From NCBI GenBank assembly GCA_020434585.1, contig JAGRAN010000037.1, positions 1 to 45,154 of the forward strand: a stretch of DNA of 45,154 nt, in the 5' to 3' direction. The notes below the pieces were generated by a model that was not told the origin of the DNA, did no database searches, and saw only the letters and a program-made list of their open reading frames with translations. Shown here piece after piece: positions 16,778 to 25,915 of this stretch; positions within the stretch are counted from its first letter, which is position 1; each line of letters starts with the position of its first letter. Position numbers and translations under genes: made by a program. This DNA comes from Bdellovibrionales bacterium (GTDB lineage: Bacteria; Bdellovibrionota_C; UBA2361; SZUA-149; JAGRAN01).

Positions 16778-19700
16778 ATGCGGAAGTTTCGCATAAGTGT
16801 AGTTCTCACCTGCCTGCTTGCAGCGGTACTACTGCTAGGATTTCCCGAATCATCTAAAGCTCCGCAGCTCGCAAAGGACACCACTCCGCCGCCGGCTGTC
16901 GTAAAAGAAAAAAAGCTGTTCTTAGCAGACCCTGTCGTAATTTCATTTTCAAACGATTCGGGCGCAGCTGCTCGGGCCAACGATGTCGGGTTTGTTCGTT
17001 CTAGCGCAGTTGAAATCGACAACAAAGTCCTGCTTGCCAATCGTTTTGTATTTAAGCCATTCCCGGACGTATCACTAAACATTGAACGATCGTTGGAAAC
17101 CCCGCGCGCAGTGCGCAGCAGAAAATCCAACGCTGAAACAATCGTCGGCAGCATTCTCGATGAATACGGAGCAATTGCCGGGACTGTAACGCTGACAGCA
17201 ATCTATGGCGACACGTTGGCTTATTCGGGACGCTTCGCGTTGAATACCGGCGAAGTGTTTGTGGTTTCGCAGAACAGCAGCGGTCAAACCGTAGTTTCAG
17301 AGTACCGCTCGGCTGAACTACCTACTTGCGAGGTCGAAGGTCACCACCACGTAGCTGGGCAGAGCGATCCGCATGACCCAAGACTGGAATCAGACGGGGG
17401 TGGACCGTCGGAAGAGGATGGGGGTCCGGGCAATGCAGACGCGGATGACAATACTATCGACCTACTAGTTGCCTATACCGACGATGTCCTCGACTACCTC
17501 GGAAGCGAAGCAGCAGTTCAGGCGATGATCGAGAATGCTGTTTCAGAAGCGAACCAGGCCTACTTAAACTCCGAAGTTAATATCAACCTGCGACTAGTTG
17601 GAACAATTGAAGTTGAATACGCCGAAAGCGGCAATACCGGTACTGACCTTGGTTTGCTAGCCGGTGACGGTGACGGTTACATGGACGAAGTTCATGCGGA
17701 GCGCGATGCAGTTAAAGCCGATAACGTTTCGCTCGTCGTCAAAAGTGGAGGTTGCGGAACGGGTTATGTGATGCAGACGCCCGCATCGTGGTTTGAAGGG
17801 TTGGCCTTTAACGTCGGAACGCTAAGCTGCGTTACTACCAATCTGACTCTACCGCACGAGCTTGGCCACAATTTCGGCGGCGCACACGACCGAGGCAACG
17901 CTGGCGTGAACGGAGCTTACTCATATTCGTACGGATGGTACTGGAACTCCAACGCTTACCGTTCAATCATGGCGTATCCGCCGGGAACACGACTTCAATA
18001 CTTCTCCAACCCAAACATCGAACATTTAGGATATCCAACAGGAACCGCAACAGACAACAACGCGCTTACTCTCAACAACACACGCGCGATCACCGCTGCC
18101 TTCCGCACCGGCACTTTCCAAATTGGCGGCAACGTTAAACTTAGCGGCAATAATCTCAGCGGCGTTACCGTTACTTTGGCTTCTGTAGGTTCTGTAAGTT
18201 CAAACGGAAGCGGCGATTTTCAGTTTTCTGCTCAAAACGAAGGCCTTGCTTATACAATCACGCCAAGCAAAACTGGCTATACATTCAGCCCCGCAAATTA
18301 CAGTGGGACGATTAAGGGAATTTATGTAGAAGCCCTCGACTTCACCGCTAGCTGTGCTGATGGCTACGAAGAGGTCGGTGGAGCTTGTGTTGCCGAGGCA
18401 TCGGGACCTGACGCGCCGACTGGCGTATCAGCAACCCAAGGCACCGATCCAGACGAAGTGACCGTAACCTGGAACGCGGCCTCTGGGGCGGATACTTACC
18501 AAGTTTACCGGTCTGAATCTGCAGGACTGCCGGGAAGCGCAGTCGGCTCAGAAACAGCCCTTACTACTTTTAGCGACACAAGCGCAGTGCCGGGTCTTCA
18601 TTACTTCTATTCAGTTGTGGCGATCGACAGCTCAGACAACACCAGCGACTACAGCGCGCAGGCAGAGGGTTGGCGTCAAGAGACATCAAGTGTAGACAGC
18701 GACGGCGACGGACTAACCGACGAACAAGAAGACGCGCTCGGCACCAATCCAAACGACTCGGACAGCGACGATGACGGAGTTAGCGACGGGCAAGAGGTTG
18801 GCGACAATACCAACCCGCTAGACTCCGGAAGCGCAGTGTACGCCCTACCAGTTGAAATGTGTGTTGAGTGGAATGGCTTTCTCGGGAACTCTAATCACTA
18901 CGGAATGTATAACATTTTAGAGAATGTTAATCGCAGCGGTTCAAATGTTACACTTGTTGCAGAACTGTTCGACGCCTTAGGTGAAAGTAAAAGCACACAG
19001 GGTGCGCTTGTAATTGCTCGCGCCCAGACAGACCTTCTTGTTCATGACATGTCGGGCTACGCTTATCAGCAGCTTGGGCAAGTCTGCGTTACTCATGACG
19101 GCGGTGAAGGCGATCTCGACGGTAGAATGGTGCTTTATCAACCCAGTCCAGAGCCAACTGCTGCACCTGACGACTTTCAGTTCGCCTACGCAATGCCGTT
19201 CGGTGCCGGTTTGCCGGGGAACCAATACGTTTCCTTTAACACTTATCAGCCGAGCGCAAACCCATCCGAACAAGACTGGTTCGTAGCAAACTGGATTCAA
19301 GTAACGAACAAAACCAGCACTAATCAAACCGGAACGCTGAACTATTACAACATGGCAGGCACACTACTTGGGTCTGAGATTGTGAGTTTAGCACCTTCGG
19401 CTCGAGGCGATTTCTCAGGACATCAATGGGGACAGCAAGTACTCGGCTTAGTCGAGTGGGTTCCCAGCAGTCCGAGCGCTAACTTCTCAGTAAGAAACGC
19501 TAGATACTTTTACACGAACAATAACGGCGCGGTGAATGATTTCTCTAGCGCATTTCAGCTCGACGCAGCCAAGGGCACGGGAGAAGCAATAACTGCCCCG
19601 CTTGATACGAGCGACGGATCTTCGATCATTGAGTTAATGAACGTTTCAGGTGCACCCACCGTTGTCTCAATAAACATTTATACTAGTAGTGGAACCTTGG

Positions 19701-20209
19701 TACATACGGAAAACCGTTCCCTGGCGGCCAAGGAGTCCTATCATCTAATTACAGATTCGCTCCTAGCTGGCGCAAAAGGCATCGCCGTACTAGACAGCTC
19801 CACAGCTAACAGTCTCCTTGCAATAGTGATGCAGTACGGCCGAGATTCGAATCTTTCGATGAAATATCTGTATGGTATTCGGGCGGCACAGCCTCTTGGA
19901 AGTTCAATAACAAGCTCCTACAACACTTATATCGGTCAGGGATGTTCGCTGCTACTCGCTAACATGTTCCCCACTGTACAAAGCGTTTCAGTTAGCATGA
20001 CTCGATCTGATGGAACTGTCGTAATGGCTGGAACCCCCGTAAATATTCCAGCCCGCGGCGGAGTAGACCTAGACCTGTGCTCAAGTGAAATTGACAACAA
20101 CTACGGCTCGGTGACTGTAGTTCCTACTAATCCAAACTCAGTCTTTGGAGCAGTCGTTCGACTCGGAAAGAACGACAACTACCGCTTCCCCACTCCACTT
20201 AGGCAGTAG
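16778..20209 (+). CDS. Secreted multidomain metzincin metalloprotease (reprolysin-like)
   Basis: A 1143-residue exported zinc protease. Order of parts: signal peptide (about 1-28), a propeptide-like region to about 210, then a metzincin domain with the zinc motif HELGHNFGGAHD (His360, Glu361, His364, His370) and Met-turn SIMAY (Met398). After it come a carboxypeptidase-regulatory-like beta domain (about 450-520, with GNVKLSGNNLSGVTV), an FnIII domain (about 545-630, GPDAPTGVSATQG), and calcium-binding thrombospondin type-3-like repeats (about 640-680, DSDGDGLTDEQEDALG and DSDDDGVSDGQEVG). The last about 450 residues form beta-rich repeats of unknown family, perhaps for surface attachment. It stands alone behind its own probable promoter. 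Role in degrading external protein is inferred from the family. Confidence 0.88.
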   Translation: MRKFRISVVLTCLLAAVLLLGFPESSKAPQLAKDTTPPPAVVKEKKLFLADPVVISFSNDSGAAARANDVGFVRSSAVEIDNKVLLANRFVFKPFPDVSLNIERSLETPRAVRSRKSNAETIVGSILDEYGAIAGTVTLTAIYGDTLAYSGRFALNTGEVFVVSQNSSGQTVVSEYRSAELPTCEVEGHHHVAGQSDPHDPRLESDGGGPSEEDGGPGNADADDNTIDLLVAYTDDVLDYLGSEAAVQAMIENAVSEANQAYLNSEVNINLRLVGTIEVEYAESGNTGTDLGLLAGDGDGYMDEVHAERDAVKADNVSLVVKSGGCGTGYVMQTPASWFEGLAFNVGTLSCVTTNLTLPHELGHNFGGAHDRGNAGVNGAYSYSYGWYWNSNAYRSIMAYPPGTRLQYFSNPNIEHLGYPTGTATDNNALTLNNTRAITAAFRTGTFQIGGNVKLSGNNLSGVTVTLASVGSVSSNGSGDFQFSAQNEGLAYTITPSKTGYTFSPANYSGTIKGIYVEALDFTASCADGYEEVGGACVAEASGPDAPTGVSATQGTDPDEVTVTWNAASGADTYQVYRSESAGLPGSAVGSETALTTFSDTSAVPGLHYFYSVVAIDSSDNTSDYSAQAEGWRQETSSVDSDGDGLTDEQEDALGTNPNDSDSDDDGVSDGQEVGDNTNPLDSGSAVYALPVEMCVEWNGFLGNSNHYGMYNILENVNRSGSNVTLVAELFDALGESKSTQGALVIARAQTDLLVHDMSGYAYQQLGQVCVTHDGGEGDLDGRMVLYQPSPEPTAAPDDFQFAYAMPFGAGLPGNQYVSFNTYQPSANPSEQDWFVANWIQVTNKTSTNQTGTLNYYNMAGTLLGSEIVSLAPSARGDFSGHQWGQQVLGLVEWVPSSPSANFSVRNARYFYTNNNGAVNDFSSAFQLDAAKGTGEAITAPLDTSDGSSIIELMNVSGAPTVVSINIYTSSGTLVHTENRSLAAKESYHLITDSLLAGAKGIAVLDSSTANSLLAIVMQYGRDSNLSMKYLYGIRAAQPLGSSITSSYNTYIGQGCSLLLANMFPTVQSVSVSMTRSDGTVVMAGTPVNIPARGGVDLDLCSSEIDNNYGSVTVVPTNPNSVFGAVVRLGKNDNYRFPTPLRQ

Positions 20210-20344
20210 GGGTGAATTCCGCGTGGCTGCTATAGAACAGTTACGCTGCGCCCCTTTTCGGTTTTTTCGAACCCTAGTGACAAACATCGTCACTCCTAAC
20301 TCATCCTGGCAGGGCTAAACGGCTGTTCTGCTTAAGGTTGAATC

Positions 20345-21883
20345 TTGGCAGAGCTTTTGCAGATTAAGACCTTGAATATGGAAACTGTTGTCCGTCCATC
20401 AGCTTCACACGACCTCCTGGGGTCCTTCCCGCGCTTGAGTAATCCGGGGCAGCTGTCCTCAGATGCGCTTAATCGTGCCTATCAGCACGTATCAAAACAC
20501 TGGCTGCCGGTTAAACAAGACGTTCTCGGACTTGTCGTTGAACGCCTGGAAGCGCGCGATTACGACATGAACGATGAATGCTGCCTGCTAAGCGACCTCA
20601 AGCAGGACTTTGCGCTCTATCTATATGTTCTAAAAGAAATCTCCGACCTGCCATTCAGCCCGATTAACGAAGCTCAGCATCCAGCTGAAATGCTCGCTAG
20701 CTGTTCCTGCGAACAACTGCTGACTATAGTGCGCGGCATTCGTTCAAATCCTCCAGAACACAGTTTTCCTTGGGCTGTAGACAACATGGACCAGCGACGA
20801 GACAGGGTTACTACCGGGGCAGTTTGCGCCGAAATCGTCGCTGAGCGTTGGAACCTAGATTCTGAAGTTGCATTTCTAAGCGCGATACTGCGACAGCTCG
20901 GGATAATGCTTATTCGATGGAACTATCCGCATATTTCCCGCCGTGCTGTTAAGAAAGTTTCAGATAGCTGGAATCTCGACAAATGCCTTGAACAGTTGCT
21001 GGGTTTTTCACCGGTAATGCTTGGAATTAAGTTCGCGCTCGAATGTGGATTTTCACGAACTGTATTTTACTCTTTTTACGGGACAAATTTGCCAACCGAA
21101 ATAGAAGTCGTCGTCCCCGAAGAGGACGGCTATGACGACCGAGCAGATGCCTACTTAACGATCTGTGAGATAAGCGACGCCCTCGTTAGGTCCGGCGAAC
21201 CCGAGTCGTATCCGGTTGTTCAGATGTATTGGGAGGAACTTCAAAAGACTCTCGTTGACGAACTCGGTGTAGGACTGTTTGACGAACTGCGCCAGCGCGC
21301 CAAAACAGAGACAGCACTCGAGCTTCACGCGAAGCATCTGCCGTCAGAAGAATATGGCGTACCGGTTAAAGCGGATGCACTTAACGTAGGTGTTTACATT
21401 CGTGAAAACCGGCACTTAAAAAACTGTCCGCTTGAGCTTAGGGATTCACTGCTTGAACTTTACGCACATATGCGTCCCGGCAACGTGTCGCATCGGTGCT
21501 TGTCTTCTCTAGTCAGAAATGTAATTCCCGCCGCCGGCTTCGATTTTGGATGTATCTTCACACTCAATCCTGATGCACGCGTGCTCCATCCAATGGTGGT
21601 TATCGGAAACCCGCCGGCTTCTCTATTAAAAGCAGTACCGCTGACTCAGGGCTCTGAAATTTCGGACTCAGTCGCTTCGGCGTTTAGCTGCAACCTGCCG
21701 TATCGGGATGTAGTCGAAACTGGCGACAGTTCAGCGCATACGCTGTTTACGGCTGTTGTTGGAACTACAAGAAAAGTTGGAGTTCTGGCGCTACAAGCCC
21801 ACACGACTGTGGAGAATGAGGAAGAGGTGTTCGCGTCGTTCAAGGCGCTTAGACATGCGTTGAACGACTTTCTGAACGTTTAG
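20345..21883 (+). CDS. Degenerate HDOD-like protein with C-terminal GAF-like region (paralog 1)
   Basis: The 512-residue product is a paralog of the 28965-30404 product: both share a Trp-Pro/Met-Pro segment near residue 45, a long helical middle with AILRQLGIMLIRWNYPHISRRA here and GIMRQLGLALISWNYPHVYARA there, and a C-terminal region around IPAAGFDFGCIF. The helix-LG-helix-P pattern matches HDOD domains, where HDIG-like residues are replaced by RQLG, so no phosphodiesterase activity is expected; HDOD proteins act as signalling adaptors. The final about 130 residues resemble a GAF sensor. The start is uncertain: TTG 20345 with AAGG 7 bases upstream, or ATG 20378. It is followed by a convergent tiny gene. 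Confidence 0.6.
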   Translation: MAELLQIKTLNMETVVRPSASHDLLGSFPRLSNPGQLSSDALNRAYQHVSKHWLPVKQDVLGLVVERLEARDYDMNDECCLLSDLKQDFALYLYVLKEISDLPFSPINEAQHPAEMLASCSCEQLLTIVRGIRSNPPEHSFPWAVDNMDQRRDRVTTGAVCAEIVAERWNLDSEVAFLSAILRQLGIMLIRWNYPHISRRAVKKVSDSWNLDKCLEQLLGFSPVMLGIKFALECGFSRTVFYSFYGTNLPTEIEVVVPEEDGYDDRADAYLTICEISDALVRSGEPESYPVVQMYWEELQKTLVDELGVGLFDELRQRAKTETALELHAKHLPSEEYGVPVKADALNVGVYIRENRHLKNCPLELRDSLLELYAHMRPGNVSHRCLSSLVRNVIPAAGFDFGCIFTLNPDARVLHPMVVIGNPPASLLKAVPLTQGSEISDSVASAFSCNLPYRDVVETGDSSAHTLFTAVVGTTRKVGVLALQAHTTVENEEEVFASFKALRHALNDFLNV

Positions 21884-21894
21884 CGTTCCATTCA

Positions 21895-22014
21895 TTAAAC
21901 TACGAAAGAAAGCACAAAGAAAAATGCCGTAAGCATCGAAGATGAGTACACTGATGCAATTGCGAATCGTTCTGCTGCGTCTGCCAGATTCTGAAGTGGA
22001 CTGCGGTAATACAT
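21895..22014 (-). CDS. Possible 39-residue single-span membrane protein
   Basis: A short reverse-strand frame from ATG 22014: MYYRSPLQNLADAAERF, then a hydrophobic stretch MLTAFFFVLSFVV reaching the C-terminus, so an amphipathic helix leads into one membrane span. AGGGCGAG lies about 5-10 bases upstream. It is the only such frame in the 320-base gap between the HDOD-like gene and yeiH, and lies downstream of yeiH on the same strand. No family is recognised, and it may be chance. The rest of the gap, 22015-22206, shows nothing else. Confidence 0.4.
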   Translation of the reverse strand: MYYRSPLQNLADAAERFAIASVYSSSMLTAFFFVLSFVV

Positions 22015-22206
22015 TGTTCTCGCCCTTTTGGTTCAATGCTAAATCAACGTGACGAATCGCTGCCGATAGAACCGAGCAGATGAACTAAATTTAAAACCGG
22101 GAAAAACGCAGGCAGGAGCGCCGCGAAAAGACAGCACTGTTATGCCGGGCAGTTCACGATGTGTGCTTTAAAAAGCTAACTTTTTTAAACTAGTATTTTC
22201 AAGCAC

Positions 22207-23229
22207 TTAACTGGTGGATCCGAAGGCGGATATCAATCCGGCACTGGCTGCCGCTACAATTATGCTGCCGATCAGACCGACAATAAAGGGCCGCAGGCCA
22301 ATCCCCTTGAAGGTCGCAAACACGGTATTCAGCCCGATGCCCGCCATCCCTAGCAGAATTAAAAACTTTCCTGCGTCGCTGAATCCCGAAATTCCTTCGG
22401 CAGTAAAATACCCCGCGGTATTCAGCCCAGCCATGATGAAGTAGCCGAACAAAAACCAGGGAAATCCTTTGGCCACCGAATTCCATCGACTTGCAGCATC
22501 CGGAGTCTCGGCTTCGGTCAAATTTGACCCGGCGTACCAAATTGCAACCAAAAAGGCCATCGGGGCCAAGAAGCAGTTCCTAACAAGCTTCACAGCAGTC
22601 GCCATCTTTCCCGCTTCATCGGAAAAAATAAAGCCAGCTCCAACAACTTGAGGCGTAGAATGAATTGAAGTTCCAGCAAATAAACCAAAAGTCGCATCAC
22701 TCACTCCGAGGGCACGTGCAATCATCGGATAAGCTATAATAGCCACCAGGCCCCAGAGTGCGATCGTGCCAATCGCATAACTCGTTTCTTCTTCTTTGGC
22801 TTTTATCATTGGAGCCGTAACTGCTATTGCCGTACCGCCGCAAATTGTTGTTCCAACGGCCAGCAGAACCCCAAGCGCTTTGGGCAGCGCAAACAAGCGA
22901 GCCAGCACAACTATCGAAATCAACCCAACAAGCATTGTTACGGTAATGATCGATAAAATTTCCACGCCCTGAGCCATAAACAGATTAAAGTCGAGAGATG
23001 CGCCGACTAAAACAATTCCAGCGATCAATATTTTCTCGAAGGCTTTAATTCCGGGGCGGCATATTTCTGGAGCAAAACCCAGGTTCCGCACAAGCATACC
23101 GAAGACTATCGCAAGCACCGGTGCTTCAAGCGGGTGCTTACCGCCGACTTCAACAATCTTTGATCCGTAAATTGCGGCGACAGACAGTGCGAGCATCAAC
23201 AGCCAGCCCGGAAGAAATTCTCGCTTCAT
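22207..23229 (-). CDS. YeiH/UPF0324 family membrane protein (putative sulfate exporter)
   Basis: A 340-residue protein with about ten membrane spans. Family hallmarks: the N-terminal PGWLLMLALSVAAIYGSK region, LEAPVLAIVFGMLVRN, ILIAGIVLVGASLDF, the diagnostic VGTTICGGTAIAVTAPMIKA stretch and GTSIHSTPQVVGAG. Relatives are annotated as putative sulfate exporters on limited evidence. Its ATG overlaps the stop of the upstream CBM9-like gene by 4 bases (ATGA), so translation of the two is coupled. Substrate is not provable from sequence. Confidence 0.85.
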   Translation of the reverse strand: MKREFLPGWLLMLALSVAAIYGSKIVEVGGKHPLEAPVLAIVFGMLVRNLGFAPEICRPGIKAFEKILIAGIVLVGASLDFNLFMAQGVEILSIITVTMLVGLISIVVLARLFALPKALGVLLAVGTTICGGTAIAVTAPMIKAKEEETSYAIGTIALWGLVAIIAYPMIARALGVSDATFGLFAGTSIHSTPQVVGAGFIFSDEAGKMATAVKLVRNCFLAPMAFLVAIWYAGSNLTEAETPDAASRWNSVAKGFPWFLFGYFIMAGLNTAGYFTAEGISGFSDAGKFLILLGMAGIGLNTVFATFKGIGLRPFIVGLIGSIIVAAASAGLISAFGSTS

Positions 23230-23819
23230 GAAATATTGCTCAATTCAATTTGTTCAAAGTGCTCAGGTTGGTGAAAGTCGGGGGTTTCGCCCGGCAGCTG
23301 CGCACTGCTGCAAAAACATCGAGGATCATTGCCCCAGATTGAGCAAACATTCAAGCGTGACCGGCTGTCGAACGCACACTGAAGCTGGAGGAAGCTCTCA
23401 GCGGCGCTGAGGCGAAAAAGTCCGCTTTCAGAATCGAAGGCAACCTCAACCCCAGTTACCACCTCAAGTTCACTTTCGGTAGCTACTCGCGTATCCGAAA
23501 AGACGGCACTCCACCACTCACCCGACGGAGCAAGATTAAATTCTTGGTAGCGGCGCGTGCTGTCATCAGCGACAAATAGTTCCGCAACATTGCCTTCCCA
23601 AAGCTGAGCTCTGAAGCGTCCCACAGCCGAAGCATCTCCCAGATCATTCGCCGGAAAATGAACCAAAAAGTGAAATCGGCCGGGTTCTTTAACTAGGCAA
23701 AACGATACGGGTGACTTTGCCCTATGCCCACGCCAGTCCGTCTGCAGCGTCTGGGTAGCTAAGCATCTGAAATCGCTCCATTCCAGTCGATAGTCCGCGG
23801 CGTATACATGAGGTTTCAT
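23226..23819 (-). CDS. CBM9/DOMON-like beta-sandwich protein
   Basis: About 197 residues without a signal peptide. The core RFHFLVHFPANDLGDA followed by GRFRAQLWEGNVAELFVAD and YQEFNLAPSGEWWSAVF matches the carbohydrate-binding family 9-like (DOMON-related) fold seen in many small bacterial proteins. The start ATG 23819 (MKPHVYAADYRLEW) is preferred to more upstream codons, whose extra residues look non-homologous and would intrude into the divergent promoter. It is coupled to yeiH by an ATGA overlap; the logic of that pairing is unclear. Whether it binds sugar is not known. Confidence 0.65.
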   Translation of the reverse strand: MKPHVYAADYRLEWSDFRCLATQTLQTDWRGHRAKSPVSFCLVKEPGRFHFLVHFPANDLGDASAVGRFRAQLWEGNVAELFVADDSTRRYQEFNLAPSGEWWSAVFSDTRVATESELEVVTGVEVAFDSESGLFRLSAAESFLQLQCAFDSRSRLNVCSIWGNDPRCFCSSAQLPGETPDFHQPEHFEQIELSNIS

Positions 23820-23896
23820 CTTAATTTTTCGCACCAAGCAAAAGGCTCTAGTACCGAGCTCAATCCGCCGATTGTAAATGCGGCAGGTTAACACTA

Positions 23897-24442
23897 ATGG
23901 ATACCAGCGGGAAAACATACTACGAAATGCTCGGGCTCGAACGCAGCGCCAGCGCGGCAGAGATAAAAGCTGCGTACCGTGAGATTGCGCGAATTTTCCA
24001 TCCAGACTCCAACTACTATTCTGACATTACCGAGCTTGGCCTTTCAGAAGCGGACATTCGCACGTTTAAAGACATAACTGCGGCCTACAATACCCTGATT
24101 GATCCTCAAAAAAAGGCCGAATACGACAGGGCGCTCCCCGCAGAGTTTCGCAGCTGGGATGATGGAGATGAGCCTGATTGGGAAACTCCTGAACAGTATC
24201 TCAGGTGGCACTCCAAACAGCGGGCCGCTTCAAACAGCAAATTTGGAGATATAGACCACCACGAAGTAGAGGTCGAAGCGGAGCATGTAGACGCACCCCC
24301 TCCTGCAAAGAAAAATGTTCAAGCCGTTTCGCAGATAATTCGCACCCAGCAGGTTGGCGACAACACCATCACCGTCTACATGCTTGCCGGTGTCTTTACC
24401 TTTGTCACCGTCCTAATGCTTGTTGTGCTTGTCCTACGCTAA
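23897..24442 (+). CDS. Tail-anchored J-domain (DnaJ-like) protein
   Basis: A J-domain occupies residues 7-78, with the Hsp70-stimulating tripeptide His35-Pro36-Asp37 intact, helix II KAAYREIARIF and helix IV KKAEYDRAL. It has no Gly/Phe region and no zinc domain. An acidic linker follows, and the C-terminus is a membrane span (about 158-180, MLAGVFTFVTVLMLVVLVLR), so the J-domain is held at the inner face of a membrane, presumably to recruit DnaK there. Insertion between helices II and III (SNYYSDITELGLSEAD) is longer than in DnaJ. It is divergent from the CBM9-like gene. Confidence 0.85.
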   Translation: MDTSGKTYYEMLGLERSASAAEIKAAYREIARIFHPDSNYYSDITELGLSEADIRTFKDITAAYNTLIDPQKKAEYDRALPAEFRSWDDGDEPDWETPEQYLRWHSKQRAASNSKFGDIDHHEVEVEAEHVDAPPPAKKNVQAVSQIIRTQQVGDNTITVYMLAGVFTFVTVLMLVVLVLR

Positions 24443-24459
24443 ATCGAGCTTTTTCCTAG

Positions 24460-24465
24460 TATAAT
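24460..24465 (+). promoter_or_regulatory. Perfect TATAAT -10 box ahead of the sulfurtransferase
   Basis: A consensus TATAAT stands 99 bases before ATG 24564. No convincing -35 box lies at 16-18 bases upstream, so this is only a candidate. Confidence 0.3.
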
Positions 24466-24563
24466 AGTAGCATTCCTGCTTGCCTTCTAAGTCTGCTGAG
24501 CTATTAATACAGCCCTATAGTTTAATGTTGTATTCAACCTTTCCGGCGAAGGATAACCAAGCG

Positions 24564-25427
24564 ATGGATAGCATAAAAGATCGCGGCTACAGCCATTCTA
24601 ACGTTCTTGTCTCGACTGACTGGGTTGCTGAAAATCTTGCTAACCCGAATGTTCGCATCATCGAATCGAACGAGGACCAGTTGTTGTACAAGACTGGCCA
24701 CATCCCAGGCGCTGTCGAAGTCGATTGGGTCAACGATTTAAATGATCAATTGGTTCGCGACTATCTGCAGCAGAGTCAATTCGAAGAGCTGGCATCCAAC
24801 CTTGGGATATCCAAGGATACGACTCTCGTATTTTACGGAGACAAGAACAACTGGTGGGCAGCTTATGCCCTGTGGGTTTTTCGACTCTTCGGTCACACTA
24901 ACTCCAAGATTATGGACGGCGGTAGACTGAAGTGGGAAAAAGAAGGCAGAGAATTGACCAGAGAAGTTCCTTCTTACAAGCCTAGTTCGTACGAAGCCCA
25001 GTCTCGCGATGATTCAAGCTATCGAGCCTTTCGCGATGACGTGCTTAAGCATCTTGGCACAGGCGGACAATTAGTTGATGTCCGCAGTCCGGAAGAATTC
25101 AGCGGCGAACGTCTGCACATGCCGGATTACCCGAATGAGGGCGCACTTCGCGGTGGACATATCCCCGGAGCAAAGAGCATTCCCTGGGCCCGAGCCATTA
25201 ATCCGGAAAACGGTACTTTTAAAACTGCGGATGAGCTTCGCGCGATCTACGAAGATGAAAAGGGATTAAAGCCGAACGAAGAAGTGATTGCCTATTGTCG
25301 AATTGGGGAACGCAGCAGCCATACCTGGTTTGTCCTGCACTATCTACTTGGCTACGATAAGGTAAGAAACTACGATGGAAGCTGGACTGAGTGGGGAAAC
25401 TCGGTCGGAGTACCAATCGAAAAATAG
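24564..25427 (+). CDS. Sulfurtransferase (two-domain rhodanese, CysA/SseA type)
   Basis: Transfers sulfane sulfur from thiosulfate or 3-mercaptopyruvate. Two rhodanese domains are present: an inactive N-terminal one with [14 protein letters not shown] and [11 protein letters not shown], and an active C-terminal one with [22 protein letters not shown] and the active loop [14 protein letters not shown], Cys245. The CRxGER loop matches the thiosulfate sulfurtransferase pattern. ATG 24564 with GAAGGA about 10 bases upstream is preferred to ATG 24480, whose additional 28 residues have no family match. sufE follows after 12 bases, which suggests the pair supplies sulfur for Fe-S clusters. Confidence 0.9.
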   Translation: MDSIKDRGYSHSNVLVSTDWVAENLANPNVRIIESNEDQLLYKTGHIPGAVEVDWVNDLNDQLVRDYLQQSQFEELASNLGISKDTTLVFYGDKNNWWAAYALWVFRLFGHTNSKIMDGGRLKWEKEGRELTREVPSYKPSSYEAQSRDDSSYRAFRDDVLKHLGTGGQLVDVRSPEEFSGERLHMPDYPNEGALRGGHIPGAKSIPWARAINPENGTFKTADELRAIYEDEKGLKPNEEVIAYCRIGERSSHTWFVLHYLLGYDKVRNYDGSWTEWGNSVGVPIEK

Positions 25428-25439
25428 CCGCAGAAATCT

Positions 25440-25886
25440 ATGAGCCGCTTCCCCGGCAGTCTCCAAACCATTATCGACGAATTCAAAGCTATCGACGACG
25501 CGAACATGCGCGGAGAATTGCTAATCGAGTTCGCTGACAAGTTCATCGATGTCCCGGAGACTATTGCTAAACGCCCTTTTCCAAAGACTCACCTTGTCCC
25601 AGGCTGCGAGTCTGAAGCGTATATTTGGTGCACGAAGCTTGATGACGGCGGATTGAAGTTTCATTTCGCAGTGGAAAACCCGCACGGTGTTTCCGCCAAA
25701 TCCTTGGCGGTCATCCTCGACGAGGGGCTTAGCGGACACAACGCCGATGAAATCCTCGGTTTAAGCGAAGAGCTGGTTTACGAAATTTTCGGGCGCAATA
25801 TTTCTATGGGCAAGGGACAGGGACTGATGGGAATGGTGGCGATGGTCCGAGGGCTCGCAATGCAGCAGCGAGCCGCCCAATTGTAA
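25440..25886 (+). CDS. sufE: SufE family sulfur acceptor
   Basis: SufE accepts persulfide sulfur from the cysteine desulfurase SufS and passes it to SufB. The 148-residue protein shows the expected VPGCESEAYIW with the acceptor Cys56, then KFHFAVEN, AKSLAVILDEGLSG and the C-terminal helix GQGLMGMVAMVRGLA. It follows the sulfurtransferase by 12 bases and is followed by cinA, in one direction, so they probably form an operon. No sufS is visible in the window, so a direct rhodanese-to-SufE handover is possible but is inference. Confidence 0.92.
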   Translation: MSRFPGSLQTIIDEFKAIDDANMRGELLIEFADKFIDVPETIAKRPFPKTHLVPGCESEAYIWCTKLDDGGLKFHFAVENPHGVSAKSLAVILDEGLSGHNADEILGLSEELVYEIFGRNISMGKGQGLMGMVAMVRGLAMQQRAAQL

Positions 25887-25915
25887 AACACATGTTTAAG
25901 CAGTAGCCTTAAGCA

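Noticed and set aside
20260-20285. TTCGAACCC-like word that resembles a tRNA T-arm
   Set aside because: The flanking bases do not form the 5-bp T-stem and no acceptor or anticodon arm can be built on either strand.
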